Positions 26,901 to 35,982 of a stretch of DNA of 64,000 bases are shown here, piece after piece. Every line of letters begins with the position of its first letter. Position 1 is the stretch's first letter. A program made the position numbers and the translations under genes. Under the pieces are notes generated by a model. The model saw only the letters and a program-made list of their open reading frames with translations. It made no database searches and was not told the DNA's origin. The DNA is from Actinoplanes sp. DH11 (lineage in GTDB: Bacteria; Actinomycetota; Actinomycetes; Mycobacteriales; Micromonosporaceae): positions 27,457-91,456 of the forward strand of contig NZ_JAHWGU010000035.1 of the NCBI RefSeq assembly GCF_020873875.1, given 5' to 3'.

Positions 26901-28079
26901 GACGAGGACCCGCGCGAGCTGTCGATCTGGAACCTGGAGACGAAGACCCGGGTCGCCGTGATCCGGCTGCCGGCGGACCGGCTCGGCCTGCTGGTCCATC
27001 CCGGCGGCGACCTGTTCGTCCGGATGGAGGGCGCCGCCACCTACCTGCGCGCCGTACCACCGCCCGTCGCGGCCGCTTCCCCGCGCGCCACACCGAAGCC
27101 CGCCGCCGCCCCACCACCGGAGGCGGCCCGGTCCGCGCCGAAGAGCATGGTCCAGAAACCGCTGCCGCTGCCACCGGACCCGACCAAGGAACGGATCCGG
27201 GCAGTGTTCGCCGACTTCGCCGCCGATCCTTCGGTACGGATGCACCTCGGCGACAAGCCCCTCCCCACCGGCAAAGTCAAGGCCGATTGGCGGTCGTTCC
27301 ACCTCGGGCTGCTGCGCCTGCCGCCCGCGCTGAGCGAGCTGTGGCGGGCGCGCATGCTGGAGTGCGTCCCAGCGCGGTGGTGGACTGTCGACCAAAGCTG
27401 GACAAGGCTGCCATCACTGGGCAGCGGGCGCACTGTCCTTCTTCCCGCTTATGCGGACATGCCCGGTGTGGTGGCGGACAACGGGGTACGGCCCTCCCCG
27501 ATGATCCTGCTGCCGCCGCTGGCGAAGTCTGAGGAGAACAGGTCCATGTTCGTGGACCGGCACCGACTGTCGGTCATCGCCGACCAGATGTTGTGGCTGG
27601 CGTCCGTGGACAGTGCGGCTCTGTTCGCCGACGTGGGTGGCCTGGTGCCGGCGAAAGGTTCGGCGGGCACGTTCGAGGCGATGCTGAGCAAGCGGGTCGC
27701 CGAGTACAACGACGTCATGCCGGCCGGTGCCGGTGACAGGCAGGTCGTGGGAGCTGTCCGGCTCGCCGAGGCGCTGCGCTCGATAGTGCACCACCCGGCG
27801 CCCGAACCGCGGAGCTGGTGGGCCAGGGCCCGGACGGTCGCCATGGACTTCGCTGCCGTGGCGGCCGACCGACACGCATCGAACCTGCAGGTGCGGACTC
27901 TGGCCGTCGGTGCCCTCTACCAGGATCTCCGGGCCCGGGACGAGACAAATCGGAAGCAGGACATCGCGATGCCCGGTGACGAGGGCAAGGTCCTCGACGT
28001 GCTGCGTCCGGCGGTGGTCGCGTCCGGCGGCGTGGTACATCGGTGGGGCCGGGTCATCTATGGCCGGGGTGACGCGTGA
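23985..28079 (+). CDS. Caspase-like protease/STAND NTPase, array gene 1
   Basis: A 1364-residue protein. Residues about 24-230 form a caspase-like (C14) domain: catalytic His108 in VHVVGHGYL and Cys155 in LFLLDLCHAGS. Residues about 300-450 are a P-loop NTPase: CFSGREDELRTLSDWF, Walker A GGPGSGKS at 335-342, Walker B LVAIDGVDEAE near 420. A helical region follows with AGRFYLRQATDVDGTSLYRL and FHQGLADHLR, as in STAND ATPases. Residues about 780-1035 look like a degenerate beta-propeller (VAYADGRVEVRSAATGATMR, LSIWNLETKTRVAVIRL). Residues about 1067-1364 are a conserved C-terminal domain I do not recognise. The GTG start has AAAGGG 7 nt upstream. The stop overlaps gene 2 by 4 nt. Likely role (inferred): a sensor that oligomerises with ATP and activates its protease in a conflict or death response. 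Confidence 0.88.
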   Translation: MRPGVRSMVDAVTAVIDEPAARRLRVIAIGIGHFATSGDPELPDPYPALSFASPRADEVAEALIPYGYRRHILADTSAADGDLLGTAVRDGCRGLGPDDLLIVHVVGHGYLNKAGALCLLGPDGAESGTDNIDALVQRIDSDERLPRTLFLLDLCHAGSLPRAAWQIVSLDERRAWVIAACEADKKAFAGRFSQAVATVLRDVDIAPAVPYLPLPTVARAIRRALLELTAREPGLRQYVTSSLVDLADDPLDLPFFPNLRMVDAPIVQARPRVDSGVEPFVADVDEALDAGHFMTRASGYGGAAAGCFSGREDELRTLSDWFDGVDQRRLRVVTGGPGSGKSALVGVLVCAAHPKLSAATEPVWRHVQRVPRVNPGFAAVHARHRTEAETAASLVAQLELPADRPLLDRLAQHTGEPPLVAIDGVDEAEQPTELITGLLLPLATTDRADGRPLCRLLVAMRPWDEFASLLEPARAAGGLVDLDDVPAERLGRELDFYVSRLLYAFNPYGEPEYAAARATFAQVVAVTLARSEPRPPGAFLVAGMYAHHLVTAYRPIDETAKVWEIARRVPRTLEDLLELDLASRSETRWLRPVLAALAHARGEGMPAGVAAAAARALAADPTLSGPTSDEINEVLNSAGRFYLRQATDVDGTSLYRLFHQGLADHLRRQPMAVADGAEGVAGRLFAAMLAHLDPGGRGLRRWDLAEPYLLRHAAAHAAEAGAAGVLLGDPEFLVHADAGQLAGLRPLGLDECGPPGEQRRRLLAIAASVAGQDHLVPPLSRRPDGDGLPWSPAWSARGTGPAGTELAATRIALDFDGRAAVAYADGRVEVRSAATGATMRTITLSGPTESLLIGAIADRPVVVAWTEQAELWDVTDDRAAADPGAHRLGRLATADLPADDHQWRELYTRWGVRYGETQSWPRPSAPAVVHGRLVEVACTADGVALTADPAPEGIGWVLCTSVGGVPHAVRFTDEDPRELSIWNLETKTRVAVIRLPADRLGLLVHPGGDLFVRMEGAATYLRAVPPPVAAASPRATPKPAAAPPPEAARSAPKSMVQKPLPLPPDPTKERIRAVFADFAADPSVRMHLGDKPLPTGKVKADWRSFHLGLLRLPPALSELWRARMLECVPARWWTVDQSWTRLPSLGSGRTVLLPAYADMPGVVADNGVRPSPMILLPPLAKSEENRSMFVDRHRLSVIADQMLWLASVDSAALFADVGGLVPAKGSAGTFEAMLSKRVAEYNDVMPAGAGDRQVVGAVRLAEALRSIVHHPAPEPRSWWARARTVAMDFAAVAADRHASNLQVRTLAVGALYQDLRARDETNRKQDIAMPGDEGKVLDVLRPAVVASGGVVHRWGRVIYGRGDA

Positions 28080-31000
28080 GCGGCGGGCGCGGGCGGCTGC
28101 GGGCGCTCACCATCGGCATCGAGCGGTTCGGTGCCGGGGAGGAAGGGGACCGGGCGCTGCCGTTCGCGGGGGCCCGGGCCGGGGAGGTGGCGGACGCGCT
28201 CGGCGCCTTCGGGTACGAGCCGCTCGACGCGGGCGTGGCCGCCGACGCCACCGGGAACGCTGTGGGTGAGCTGGTCGAGCGGGCGTACGCCGGGCTGGGG
28301 TCCGAGGATCTGCTGGTCGTGCATGTGGTCAGCCACGGTTACCTGGACGCCGGCGGGTTCCTCTGCGTCCTCGGACCGGACGGCGCCGAGACGGGCTTCA
28401 ACACGGTGGACGGCCTGATGCGCCGGGTGGACAGCGATCCGGGCGTACCCCGTACTCTCTTCCTTCTCGATCTCTGCCATGCCGGGAGCGTGCCGCGCGC
28501 CGCCTGGCAGGTGCAGGCGCTGGCGCAGCGCCGCGCCTGGGTGATCGCGGCGTGTGAGGCGAACCGGCTCGCGTACGGCGGGCGTTTCAGCAGAGCCGTC
28601 GCCGGTGTGCTGCGGACGCTGAGTGCGGGTGGGCTGGACATCGGGCCGGCGACGCCGTTCATCCCGCTGCCCACCGTGGCCCGGGAGATCCGGCGTGCGT
28701 TGATCAGCCTGGCGACCAGCGAGAACGGGATGCCGCAGCAGGTCACGTCGAGCCTGGTGGACATGGCCGACGACCCGCTGGATCTGCCGTTCTTCCCGAA
28801 TCCGGGGTTCGTGCGCGCGCCGATCGTGCAGGCGCGCCCGCGGGTGGACAGCGGGGTCGAGCCGTTTGTCGCCGATGTGGACGAGGCTTTGGATGCCGGG
28901 CATTTCATGACGAGGGCTTCGGGGTACGGGGGTGCGGCTGCCGGGTGTTTCAGTGGTCGCGAGGATGAGTTGCGGGCGTTGTCGGACTGGTTCGACGGCG
29001 CTGACCAGGGTCGGTTGCGGGTGGTGACCGGTGGTCCGGGATCGGGCAAGAGCGCGCTGGTGGGTGTGCTGGTCTGCGCGGCGCATCCGAAGCTGAGCAC
29101 CGCCACCGAGCCGGTGTGGCGGCACGTGCAACGGGTGCCGCGGGTCAACGGGCGGTTCGCGGCGGTGCACGTGCGGCACCGGACCGTGGACGACGTGGTG
29201 GCGTCCCTGGTGGCCCAGCTGGAACTGGATACGTCGGCACCGCTGCCGGCGCAGCTGGCGCAGCACACCGGCGAGCCGCCGCTGGTGGTGATCGACGCAC
29301 TGGACGAGGCCGAGAACCCGGCTGCCCTGGTGTCCCGCCTGTTGCTTCCGCTGGCCATCACCGACCGGGCGGACGGGCGGCCGGTGTGCCGGCTGCTGGT
29401 GGCGACGCGTCCGTGGGAGGAGTTCGCGGAGCTGCTCGGCAGGGCCGCCGTGATTGACCTCGATCAGGTGCCGGCGGAGCGGCTGGGCCGCGAACTCGAT
29501 CTCTATGTGTCGCGGTTGCTCTATGCCTTCGATCCCTACGGCAAGATCGAGTACGCGGCCGTCCGGGCCACGTTCGCCCAGGGTGTCGCGGAGGCCTTGG
29601 CTCGCGCGGAGCCGCGTCCGCCGGGGGCGTTCCTGGTGGCCGGGATGTACGCGCATCACCTGGTGACCGCGTACCGGCCGATCGACGAGACCGCGAAGGT
29701 GTGGGAGATCGCCCGCCGGGTCCCGCGCACCCTGGAAGACCTGCTGGAACTGGACCTGGCGGCGCGGACCGGGACGCCGTGGCTGCGGCCGATCCTGGCG
29801 GCCCTGGCGCACGCCCGCGGTGCGGGCATGCCGGCGAGTCTGGCCGGTGCGGCGGCGCGAGCCTTCGCGCCGGGGACGGCCGGCCCGAGCGCCGCCGAGA
29901 TCAGCGAGGTGGTCGACACGGCCGGCCGGTTCTACCTGCGGCAGGCCACCGACGTGGACGGAACCTCGCTCTACCGGCTGTTCCACCAGGGCCTCGCCGA
30001 CCATCTGCGGCAGCAGCCCGGCCCGGGGGCACCGGCCGCCGCCGACGTGGCGGGTGCGGTGTTCCGGGCGATGCTCGGACGCCTCGACCCGGGCGGGTGG
30101 GGTGTGCGCCGGTGGGATCTGGCCGAACCGTACCTGCGGCGGCACGCGGTCCAGCACGCCCAGGATGCCGGCGTTGTGGGCGAGCTGCTCGGTGACACGG
30201 AGTTCCTGGTCGCGGTGGAGTGGGCGCAGCTGGATGAGGTCCGGAACGGCTGGCTCCGGCAGGTCGAGGACGCCGTACCGCCGGGGGAGGACCGCCGGAC
30301 CCAGCTGGCGATCGCCGCGTCCATCGCGGGGGAGACCGGGCTGCGCGAGCGGCTGTCCCGGCGGCCGGACGGTCAGGGCCTGCCGTGGAGCCCGGCCTGG
30401 TCGGCGCAGCGCGGCGGCGTACCCGTCAGTGCCATGGCGCAGAGCAGCAGCGGTACCGCCGCGGTCGCCTACCGGGACGGCCGGGTCGACGTGTTGTCTC
30501 GGGCGACCGGCGAGGTTCTGCTGACGATCACGACCCCGTCGGAGGCCAGATACCTCCGGATCGGTGCGGTCGCCGGTCAGCGCGTGCTGATCACCGAGTT
30601 CGCGGGCTCGGCCGTTCTCTATGACGGGGTGAGCGGGCAGGAGCTGGCGTCGGCGCCCCGGCCGGCCGACAATCACGAGCGGCGGGAATTGCGCGGCCGA
30701 TGGGGTGTGCGGCTCACCGAGCTGTTGGAGCGGGACGCAAACTCGGCACCGGCCGTTGTGCGCGGGGAACTGGTCGAGGTGTTCTGCACGCCAGCTGGGA
30801 TCCACGTCGGCAGGGTAGGGCCGCCAGAATCGCGGGGCCGGGTGTGGTGCGTGACCGTCGACGGGGTGCCCCACGCGGTGCGCCTCAGCTTCGAGGCCGA
30901 TCGCGTGGTCTCCGTCTGGAACCTGGAGAGCCGATCGGTGATCCGTACCGTCACCCTGCCGGAAGGCCGGCAGGGCATGCTGGCCTGCACCGACGGGGAT

Positions 31001-32005
31001 CTGCTGATCCGGACCGAAGCCGCGGTCACCTGCCTGCGGGCCGCGCCGCCGCCCACGATCGAACCGGCCCGCCCGGCCCGGGTCGTACCCACACCAACGG
31101 CGTCACCGGCTGAGCGGCCGTTCCCGGCGGGCACCGGTGTCGATCAGGTGCTCGGCGACTTCGCCGGGGATGCCGTGATCCGGCGTCATCTGGGATCCGA
31201 TCCGGTGCCCGGCCACACCCCCGCGCTGCGCTGGCGCGCCTTCCACCTCGGCCTGCTCCGGCTCCCGGCGGACCTGGCGACGGCTTGGCGACGGCGGATG
31301 GAGTACGAGTTCCCGGCCGGCTGGACGGTCCCCGGCGACGACTGGATCAGGCTGCCCGCGAAGGCGGCGACCGCCCAGGTGCTCATCCCGGCGTTCCACG
31401 GCGAGCCCGGTGTCGCAGCCGTCAACTACGCGCCCGCGGCGGCCGTGGTCATCGACGCGCTCGGCGACCGGCTGGCGAAGTACCCGAGGCTCGCCACCAT
31501 CGGTACGCAGGTTCTCTGGCTCGCCGCCGTCGACCCCACCGCCCTGGTCGCGGACTTCGACGCGCTGGTGCCCGCCCCGGCCGGCCGGGAACTGATCCGG
31601 AGTCTGATCCACAACCGGCTGGCGGCTTTCCAGCAGTCCGTCGACACCCCCGGACGGACCACCGTCGAGCGGGCAGTAGAGCTCGCCGACGCGCTGCGTT
31701 CGGTGCTGCACCTACCGCCGGTCGCGGCGGACAGCTGGTGGGCCGGGGTGCTGGACGAGACCACCACCTTCGTCCGGCACATCGCCGCGACCGCGTCCGA
31801 CCTGTGGGCCGACGATTTGGCCCGCGCGGCGTCCCACCAGGAGCTCGTCAAGGCAGGGGAGACCGTGCAGCAGTACGACATCGGGGTGCCCGTGGACGAC
31901 CCGGCCGACGTGGGTGCGGTCCTGCACTGCCTGCGGCCGAGCCTGCGCGCCGGTGACGGCACGGTCCACCGGCCGGGCCGGGTCGTCTACGGGCGGGCGC
32001 GGTGA
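28076..32005 (+). CDS. Caspase-like protease/STAND NTPase, array gene 2
   Basis: A 1309-residue paralogue of gene 1 with the same layout: caspase-like dyad His87 (VVSHGYL) and Cys134 (LDLCHAG), Walker A GGPGSGKS at 319-326, Walker B PLVVIDALDEAE near 403-412, helical region, propeller-like region (VVSVWNLESRSVIRTVTL) and a C-terminal domain from about 1021 ending TVHRPGRVVYGRAR. The GTG at 28076 lies inside the gene 1 stop (GTGA), so translation is coupled. From 29440 to 29866 its DNA is identical to gene 3. The protease-NTPase half is closer to its paralogues than the C-terminal half, which would suit a constant effector with a varied sensor (inference). Confidence 0.88.
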   Translation: MSGGRGRLRALTIGIERFGAGEEGDRALPFAGARAGEVADALGAFGYEPLDAGVAADATGNAVGELVERAYAGLGSEDLLVVHVVSHGYLDAGGFLCVLGPDGAETGFNTVDGLMRRVDSDPGVPRTLFLLDLCHAGSVPRAAWQVQALAQRRAWVIAACEANRLAYGGRFSRAVAGVLRTLSAGGLDIGPATPFIPLPTVAREIRRALISLATSENGMPQQVTSSLVDMADDPLDLPFFPNPGFVRAPIVQARPRVDSGVEPFVADVDEALDAGHFMTRASGYGGAAAGCFSGREDELRALSDWFDGADQGRLRVVTGGPGSGKSALVGVLVCAAHPKLSTATEPVWRHVQRVPRVNGRFAAVHVRHRTVDDVVASLVAQLELDTSAPLPAQLAQHTGEPPLVVIDALDEAENPAALVSRLLLPLAITDRADGRPVCRLLVATRPWEEFAELLGRAAVIDLDQVPAERLGRELDLYVSRLLYAFDPYGKIEYAAVRATFAQGVAEALARAEPRPPGAFLVAGMYAHHLVTAYRPIDETAKVWEIARRVPRTLEDLLELDLAARTGTPWLRPILAALAHARGAGMPASLAGAAARAFAPGTAGPSAAEISEVVDTAGRFYLRQATDVDGTSLYRLFHQGLADHLRQQPGPGAPAAADVAGAVFRAMLGRLDPGGWGVRRWDLAEPYLRRHAVQHAQDAGVVGELLGDTEFLVAVEWAQLDEVRNGWLRQVEDAVPPGEDRRTQLAIAASIAGETGLRERLSRRPDGQGLPWSPAWSAQRGGVPVSAMAQSSSGTAAVAYRDGRVDVLSRATGEVLLTITTPSEARYLRIGAVAGQRVLITEFAGSAVLYDGVSGQELASAPRPADNHERRELRGRWGVRLTELLERDANSAPAVVRGELVEVFCTPAGIHVGRVGPPESRGRVWCVTVDGVPHAVRLSFEADRVVSVWNLESRSVIRTVTLPEGRQGMLACTDGDLLIRTEAAVTCLRAAPPPTIEPARPARVVPTPTASPAERPFPAGTGVDQVLGDFAGDAVIRRHLGSDPVPGHTPALRWRAFHLGLLRLPADLATAWRRRMEYEFPAGWTVPGDDWIRLPAKAATAQVLIPAFHGEPGVAAVNYAPAAAVVIDALGDRLAKYPRLATIGTQVLWLAAVDPTALVADFDALVPAPAGRELIRSLIHNRLAAFQQSVDTPGRTTVERAVELADALRSVLHLPPVAADSWWAGVLDETTTFVRHIAATASDLWADDLARAASHQELVKAGETVQQYDIGVPVDDPADVGAVLHCLRPSLRAGDGTVHRPGRVVYGRAR
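29440..29866 (+). repeat. 427-bp block identical to 33441-33867
   Basis: Position-by-position comparison with an offset of 4001 bp shows no mismatch over 427 bp within array genes 2 and 3. Sequence diverges at once on both sides. The block encodes the NTPase C-terminal part, from AAVIDLDQVPAERLG through PGAFLVAGMYAHHLV to ASLAGAAARAF. Confidence 0.9.
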
Positions 32006-35000
32006 CCGCGGGACGGCCCGCCCGGCTGCGGGTGCTGACGATCGGGATCGAGCGGTTCGGCCCGGGCGGCGGCACCCTGCTGCCGTTCGCGCCGCAGTGC
32101 GCCGACGACGTGGCGAAGGCGCTCGTCGGCTACGGGTACGCGCGAACCGGCTCGTCCGCCCCGAAAGCCACCGGCAACGGCGTCGAGGATCTGATCCGGG
32201 AGGCGTACCTGGCGCTCGACCCTGCCGACCTGCTGATCGTGCACGTGGTCAGCCACGGGTATCGGCTGCGCTCCGGCGCCCTGTGCATCCTGGGACCGGA
32301 CGGGGAACGTACCGGCCTCAACAACGTCGACACCCTGGTCGAGTGGGTGGAGACGAATGATCATCTGCCCCGTACCCTCTTCCTTCTCGATCTCTGCCAC
32401 GCCGGGAGCGTGCCGCGCGCCAGTTGGCAGGTGAGTGGCCGGACCAAACGGCGGGCCTGGGTGATCGCGGCCTGCGAGGCGAACGAGCTGGCGTACGGCG
32501 GACGGTTCAGCCGGGCCGTCGCCGCTGTGCTCCAGACCCTGCACGCCGGCGGCCTCGACATCGGGCCGGCCACGCCGTTCATCCCGCTGCCGACCGTCGC
32601 CCGGGAGATCCGGCGCGAACTCGTCAACCTGGCGGCCCGGGAGGGCGGCATGCCGCAGCAGGTCACCGCCAGCCTCGTCGACATCGCCGACGACCCGGTC
32701 GACCTGCCGTTCTTCCCGAATCCGGGGTTCGTGCGCGCGCCGATCGTGCAGGCGCGCCCGCGGGTGGACAGCGGGATCGAGCCGTTTGTCGCCGACGTGG
32801 ACGAGGCCTTGGACGCCGGGCATTTCATGACGAGGGCTTCGGGGTACGGGGGTGCGGCGGCCGGGTGTTTCAGCGGTCGCGAGGACGAGTTGCGGACCCT
32901 GTCGGACTGGTTCGACGGCACCGACCACAGCCGGTTGCGGGTGGTGACCGGTGGCCCCGGGTCGGGCAAGAGCGCGCTTGTCGGTGTGCTGGTCTGCGCG
33001 GCGCACCCGGTGCTGAGCGCGGCGACGGAGCCGGTGTGGCGGCACGTGCAGCGGGTGCCGCGGGTCAACGGGCGGTTCGCGGCCGTCCACGCGCGCCACC
33101 GGACCACGGCCGACGTGATCGCGTCGGTGACCGCGCAGCTCGGCCTACCGGCGACGGAACCGCCTCGCGAGGCAGTGGCGACGGAACCGCCTCGCGCGGC
33201 GCCGGCGGCGGAACCGCCCCGGGCGGCGCCGGCGGCGGAACCGCTCGTCGCGGCGCTGGCGGCCGGCACCGGGGAGCCGCCGCTGGTGGTGATCGACGCG
33301 CTCGACGAGGCCGAGCACCCGGAGGTCCTGGTCACCGACCTGCTTCTCCCGCTGGCCACCACCGACCGGGCGGACGGCCGCCCGCTCTGCCGGCTGCTCG
33401 TCGCGACGCGTCCGTGGGACGAGTTCGGGGGGCTGCTAAGCAGGGCCGCCGTGATTGACCTCGATCAGGTGCCGGCGGAGCGGCTGGGCCGCGAACTCGA
33501 TCTCTATGTGTCGCGGTTGCTCTATGCCTTCGATCCCTACGGCAAGATCGAGTACGCGGCCGTCCGGGCCACGTTCGCCCAGGGTGTCGCGGAGGCCTTG
33601 GCTCGCGCGGAGCCGCGTCCGCCGGGGGCGTTCCTGGTGGCCGGGATGTACGCGCATCACCTGGTGACCGCGTACCGGCCGATCGACGAGACCGCGAAGG
33701 TGTGGGAGATCGCCCGCCGGGTCCCGCGCACCCTGGAAGACCTGCTGGAACTGGACCTGGCGGCGCGGACCGGGACGCCGTGGCTGCGGCCGATCCTGGC
33801 GGCCCTGGCGCACGCCCGCGGTGCGGGCATGCCGGCGAGTCTGGCCGGTGCGGCGGCGCGAGCCTTCATGCCGGGGACGACCGGACCGAGCGCCGCGGAG
33901 GTCGGTGAGGTGCTGCACGCCGCCGGGCGCTTCTACCTGCGGCAGGCCACCGACGACGACGGGACCTCGCTCTACCGGCTCTTCCATCAGGGACTCACCG
34001 ACCACCTGCGCGACCACCCCGGCCCCGGGGCCGTCAGTGCGGGGCAGGCACCGGGCGCTGTGTGGGGCGCGATCCTCGATCACCTGGACCCGGGCGGGTG
34101 GGGTGTGCGGCGGTGGGAGCTGGCCGAGCCCTACCTGCTGCGGCACGCGGTCGCGCACGCCGAGGAGGCCGGTGCGCTGGACGATTTGCTGGACGACGCC
34201 GGTTTCCTGGTCGAGGCGGACCCGGTGCAGCTGGCCGGTGCCGGCGTGGAGTGGCTGCGGGGCGTCGCGGAGGTGGGTGCGGCAGGCGACGACCGGCGCA
34301 CCGACCTGGCGATCCGGGCCTCCCTCGCCGGTCGCACCGACCTGGCCGACCGGTTGTCACGGCGGCCGGACGGCAGCGGCGTGCCATGGAGTCCGGCCTG
34401 GACGGCAAGCCACCGGAGGCCGGACGGTGGGCTTGCCCAGGTGTCCTTCGCCGATGTCGGCGACGATGGCTTGATCGGGGTCGCCTACACCGACGGCCGG
34501 GTCGACCTGCTGTCCGTGCCGGCCGGCGAAGTGCGGGCGACGATCCAGGCCGGCGCCGCACCCACCTTTCTTCAGGTCGGCTTACTCGCCGGACACCGCG
34601 TCGTGATCACCGGCCGTGACAGGGTCGAACTGCGAAGTGTGGCCGACGGGCGCCTGCTGGCCACGGCACCCCGGCCCACCGACCGGGACGCCCGGCTGAG
34701 CCTGTGGGAGGAATGGGGCATCCAAGTTGCCGGGACGCCCGCCAAGAGGTACGCATCGGGCCGCGTCGTCGTCGACGGACGACTGGTCCACGTGGCGCCC
34801 ACCCCGGACGGCATCCGATTCGCCGAGGAACCGGCACCCCCCGGCCAGGTAAACGTGCAGTGCGCGGTCGTCGCCGGCGTCCCGCACGCCGTGCGCTACT
34901 CCTTCGACGACACCCGTACCTTCTCGATCTGGAACCTGGAAGACATGTCTCTCGTCCGGACCATCACGTTCGCCGACGGACACCGCGGCGTCTTCTTGGA

Positions 35001-35982
35001 CCATGGCGGCGACCTGCTGGTCCTGTTCCGGGACGCCGTTGTCTGCCTGCGCGCCGATCCTTCGGACCGCCTGGTGACGCCGCGCCCGGCCGGCGTGCGC
35101 CGGTCAGCACCCGCCTCCGCCGAGGAGGTGTTGCGGGATTTCGCCAATGACATCGACGTGCGGCGATGGATTGGACAGGAGCCGCTACCGGACCCGGACC
35201 CGGCCGCGCAGTGGGTGGCCTTCCACCGGGGCCTGCTGCGGGTGCCGGCCCGGCTTCGCGCCTCCTGGCTCGACCGGATGGAGCCCTTCATCCCGGCGGC
35301 CGGCCCGGCCGAGGGCTCCAACGTGTCCAGGGTGGCAGCCGCGGTGGATCAGCAACTGGTCCTGATTCCCGCCTTCCCGGGGGTGCGCGGTCTGGTGGTG
35401 GGCCGGGACCTTCCGCTCGACGAGATGGTGCGGACCGCCCTGGACGACTGCATCGAGGACACCTTGGGCATCGCCGTGATCGCGTCTCAGGTCCTGGCTC
35501 TCGCCGAGGATCCCCGTGCCCTCTACGCCGAGCGGTCCGGCCTGGTGAGCCTGTCGACGTCCGCGAAGCCGTTGCGGAGCCATCTGCTCTTCGCCCTGCA
35601 TGGCCTGCGCCGGAGCCTGACCGCTGTCGGCAGGCTGGACGTCGCGGACCGCGCTGTCGAGGTGGCCGAGGTCCTCCGCTCGGTGGTGTACCGGCCCACG
35701 GTGGCGCCGGACAGCTGGTGGGCCAACGTCCAGGACAGCGCCACCGCGTTCGTCCGGGACGCCGCGCAGCGCCACGACAAGGAGTTCCAGGTCGTCGATG
35801 TCGAGGTGGGCTGGCCGTACGCGGAGCTCCTCGTCTCGAAAGTTCTCCTCAACGACATCGCCGTCACGACCGACGACCCCGCCGAGGAGGGCACGGTCCT
35901 GCACTGCCTTCGCCCTATCCTCAAGCAGGCCGACGGCAAGGTGTATCGCCCGGGCCGTGTCGTCCACGGGCGTGCCCGATGA
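32002..35982 (+). CDS. Caspase-like protease/STAND NTPase, array gene 3
   Basis: A 1326-residue paralogue. Caspase-like dyad His85 (VVSHGYR) and Cys132 (LDLCHAG); Walker A GGPGSGKS at 317-324; Walker B PLVVIDALDEAE. Between the Walker motifs it alone carries an Ala/Pro/Glu-rich insertion (TEPPRAAPAAEPPRAA type) encoded by four 27-bp repeats at 33151-33258. A propeller-like region (FSIWNLEDMSLVRTITF) and a C-terminal domain from about 1039 to VYRPGRVVHGRAR follow. GTGA overlap with gene 2 and ATGA overlap with gene 4. It shares the 427-bp identical block with gene 2, so the two have recently exchanged or duplicated sequence. Confidence 0.88.
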   Translation: MTAGRPARLRVLTIGIERFGPGGGTLLPFAPQCADDVAKALVGYGYARTGSSAPKATGNGVEDLIREAYLALDPADLLIVHVVSHGYRLRSGALCILGPDGERTGLNNVDTLVEWVETNDHLPRTLFLLDLCHAGSVPRASWQVSGRTKRRAWVIAACEANELAYGGRFSRAVAAVLQTLHAGGLDIGPATPFIPLPTVAREIRRELVNLAAREGGMPQQVTASLVDIADDPVDLPFFPNPGFVRAPIVQARPRVDSGIEPFVADVDEALDAGHFMTRASGYGGAAAGCFSGREDELRTLSDWFDGTDHSRLRVVTGGPGSGKSALVGVLVCAAHPVLSAATEPVWRHVQRVPRVNGRFAAVHARHRTTADVIASVTAQLGLPATEPPREAVATEPPRAAPAAEPPRAAPAAEPLVAALAAGTGEPPLVVIDALDEAEHPEVLVTDLLLPLATTDRADGRPLCRLLVATRPWDEFGGLLSRAAVIDLDQVPAERLGRELDLYVSRLLYAFDPYGKIEYAAVRATFAQGVAEALARAEPRPPGAFLVAGMYAHHLVTAYRPIDETAKVWEIARRVPRTLEDLLELDLAARTGTPWLRPILAALAHARGAGMPASLAGAAARAFMPGTTGPSAAEVGEVLHAAGRFYLRQATDDDGTSLYRLFHQGLTDHLRDHPGPGAVSAGQAPGAVWGAILDHLDPGGWGVRRWELAEPYLLRHAVAHAEEAGALDDLLDDAGFLVEADPVQLAGAGVEWLRGVAEVGAAGDDRRTDLAIRASLAGRTDLADRLSRRPDGSGVPWSPAWTASHRRPDGGLAQVSFADVGDDGLIGVAYTDGRVDLLSVPAGEVRATIQAGAAPTFLQVGLLAGHRVVITGRDRVELRSVADGRLLATAPRPTDRDARLSLWEEWGIQVAGTPAKRYASGRVVVDGRLVHVAPTPDGIRFAEEPAPPGQVNVQCAVVAGVPHAVRYSFDDTRTFSIWNLEDMSLVRTITFADGHRGVFLDHGGDLLVLFRDAVVCLRADPSDRLVTPRPAGVRRSAPASAEEVLRDFANDIDVRRWIGQEPLPDPDPAAQWVAFHRGLLRVPARLRASWLDRMEPFIPAAGPAEGSNVSRVAAAVDQQLVLIPAFPGVRGLVVGRDLPLDEMVRTALDDCIEDTLGIAVIASQVLALAEDPRALYAERSGLVSLSTSAKPLRSHLLFALHGLRRSLTAVGRLDVADRAVEVAEVLRSVVYRPTVAPDSWWANVQDSATAFVRDAAQRHDKEFQVVDVEVGWPYAELLVSKVLLNDIAVTTDDPAEEGTVLHCLRPILKQADGKVYRPGRVVHGRAR
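33151..33258 (+). repeat. 27-bp tandem repeat in array gene 3
   Basis: Four 27-bp units at 33151-33177, 33178-33204, 33205-33231 and 33232-33258, each opening GCGACGGAACCG or GCGGCGGAACCG. They are in frame and lengthen the loop between Walker A and Walker B. Genes 1, 2 and 4 lack them. Confidence 0.85.
33441..33867 (+). repeat. 427-bp block identical to 29440-29866
   Basis: Second member of the perfect direct repeat shared by array genes 2 and 3. The flanks differ: GTTCGGGGGGCTGCTAAG upstream here against GTTCGCGGAGCTGCTCGG in gene 2. Confidence 0.9.

Noticed and set aside
28058..30874. Long open frame on the strand opposite the array
   Set aside because: It is an antisense shadow of high-GC coding sequence, rich in Arg, His and Pro with no domain.
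35166..35978. Long N-terminal extension of array gene 4
   Set aside because: The segment lies inside gene 3 in another frame and reads as low-complexity sequence; the ATGA junction at 35979 fits the pattern of the other overlaps.
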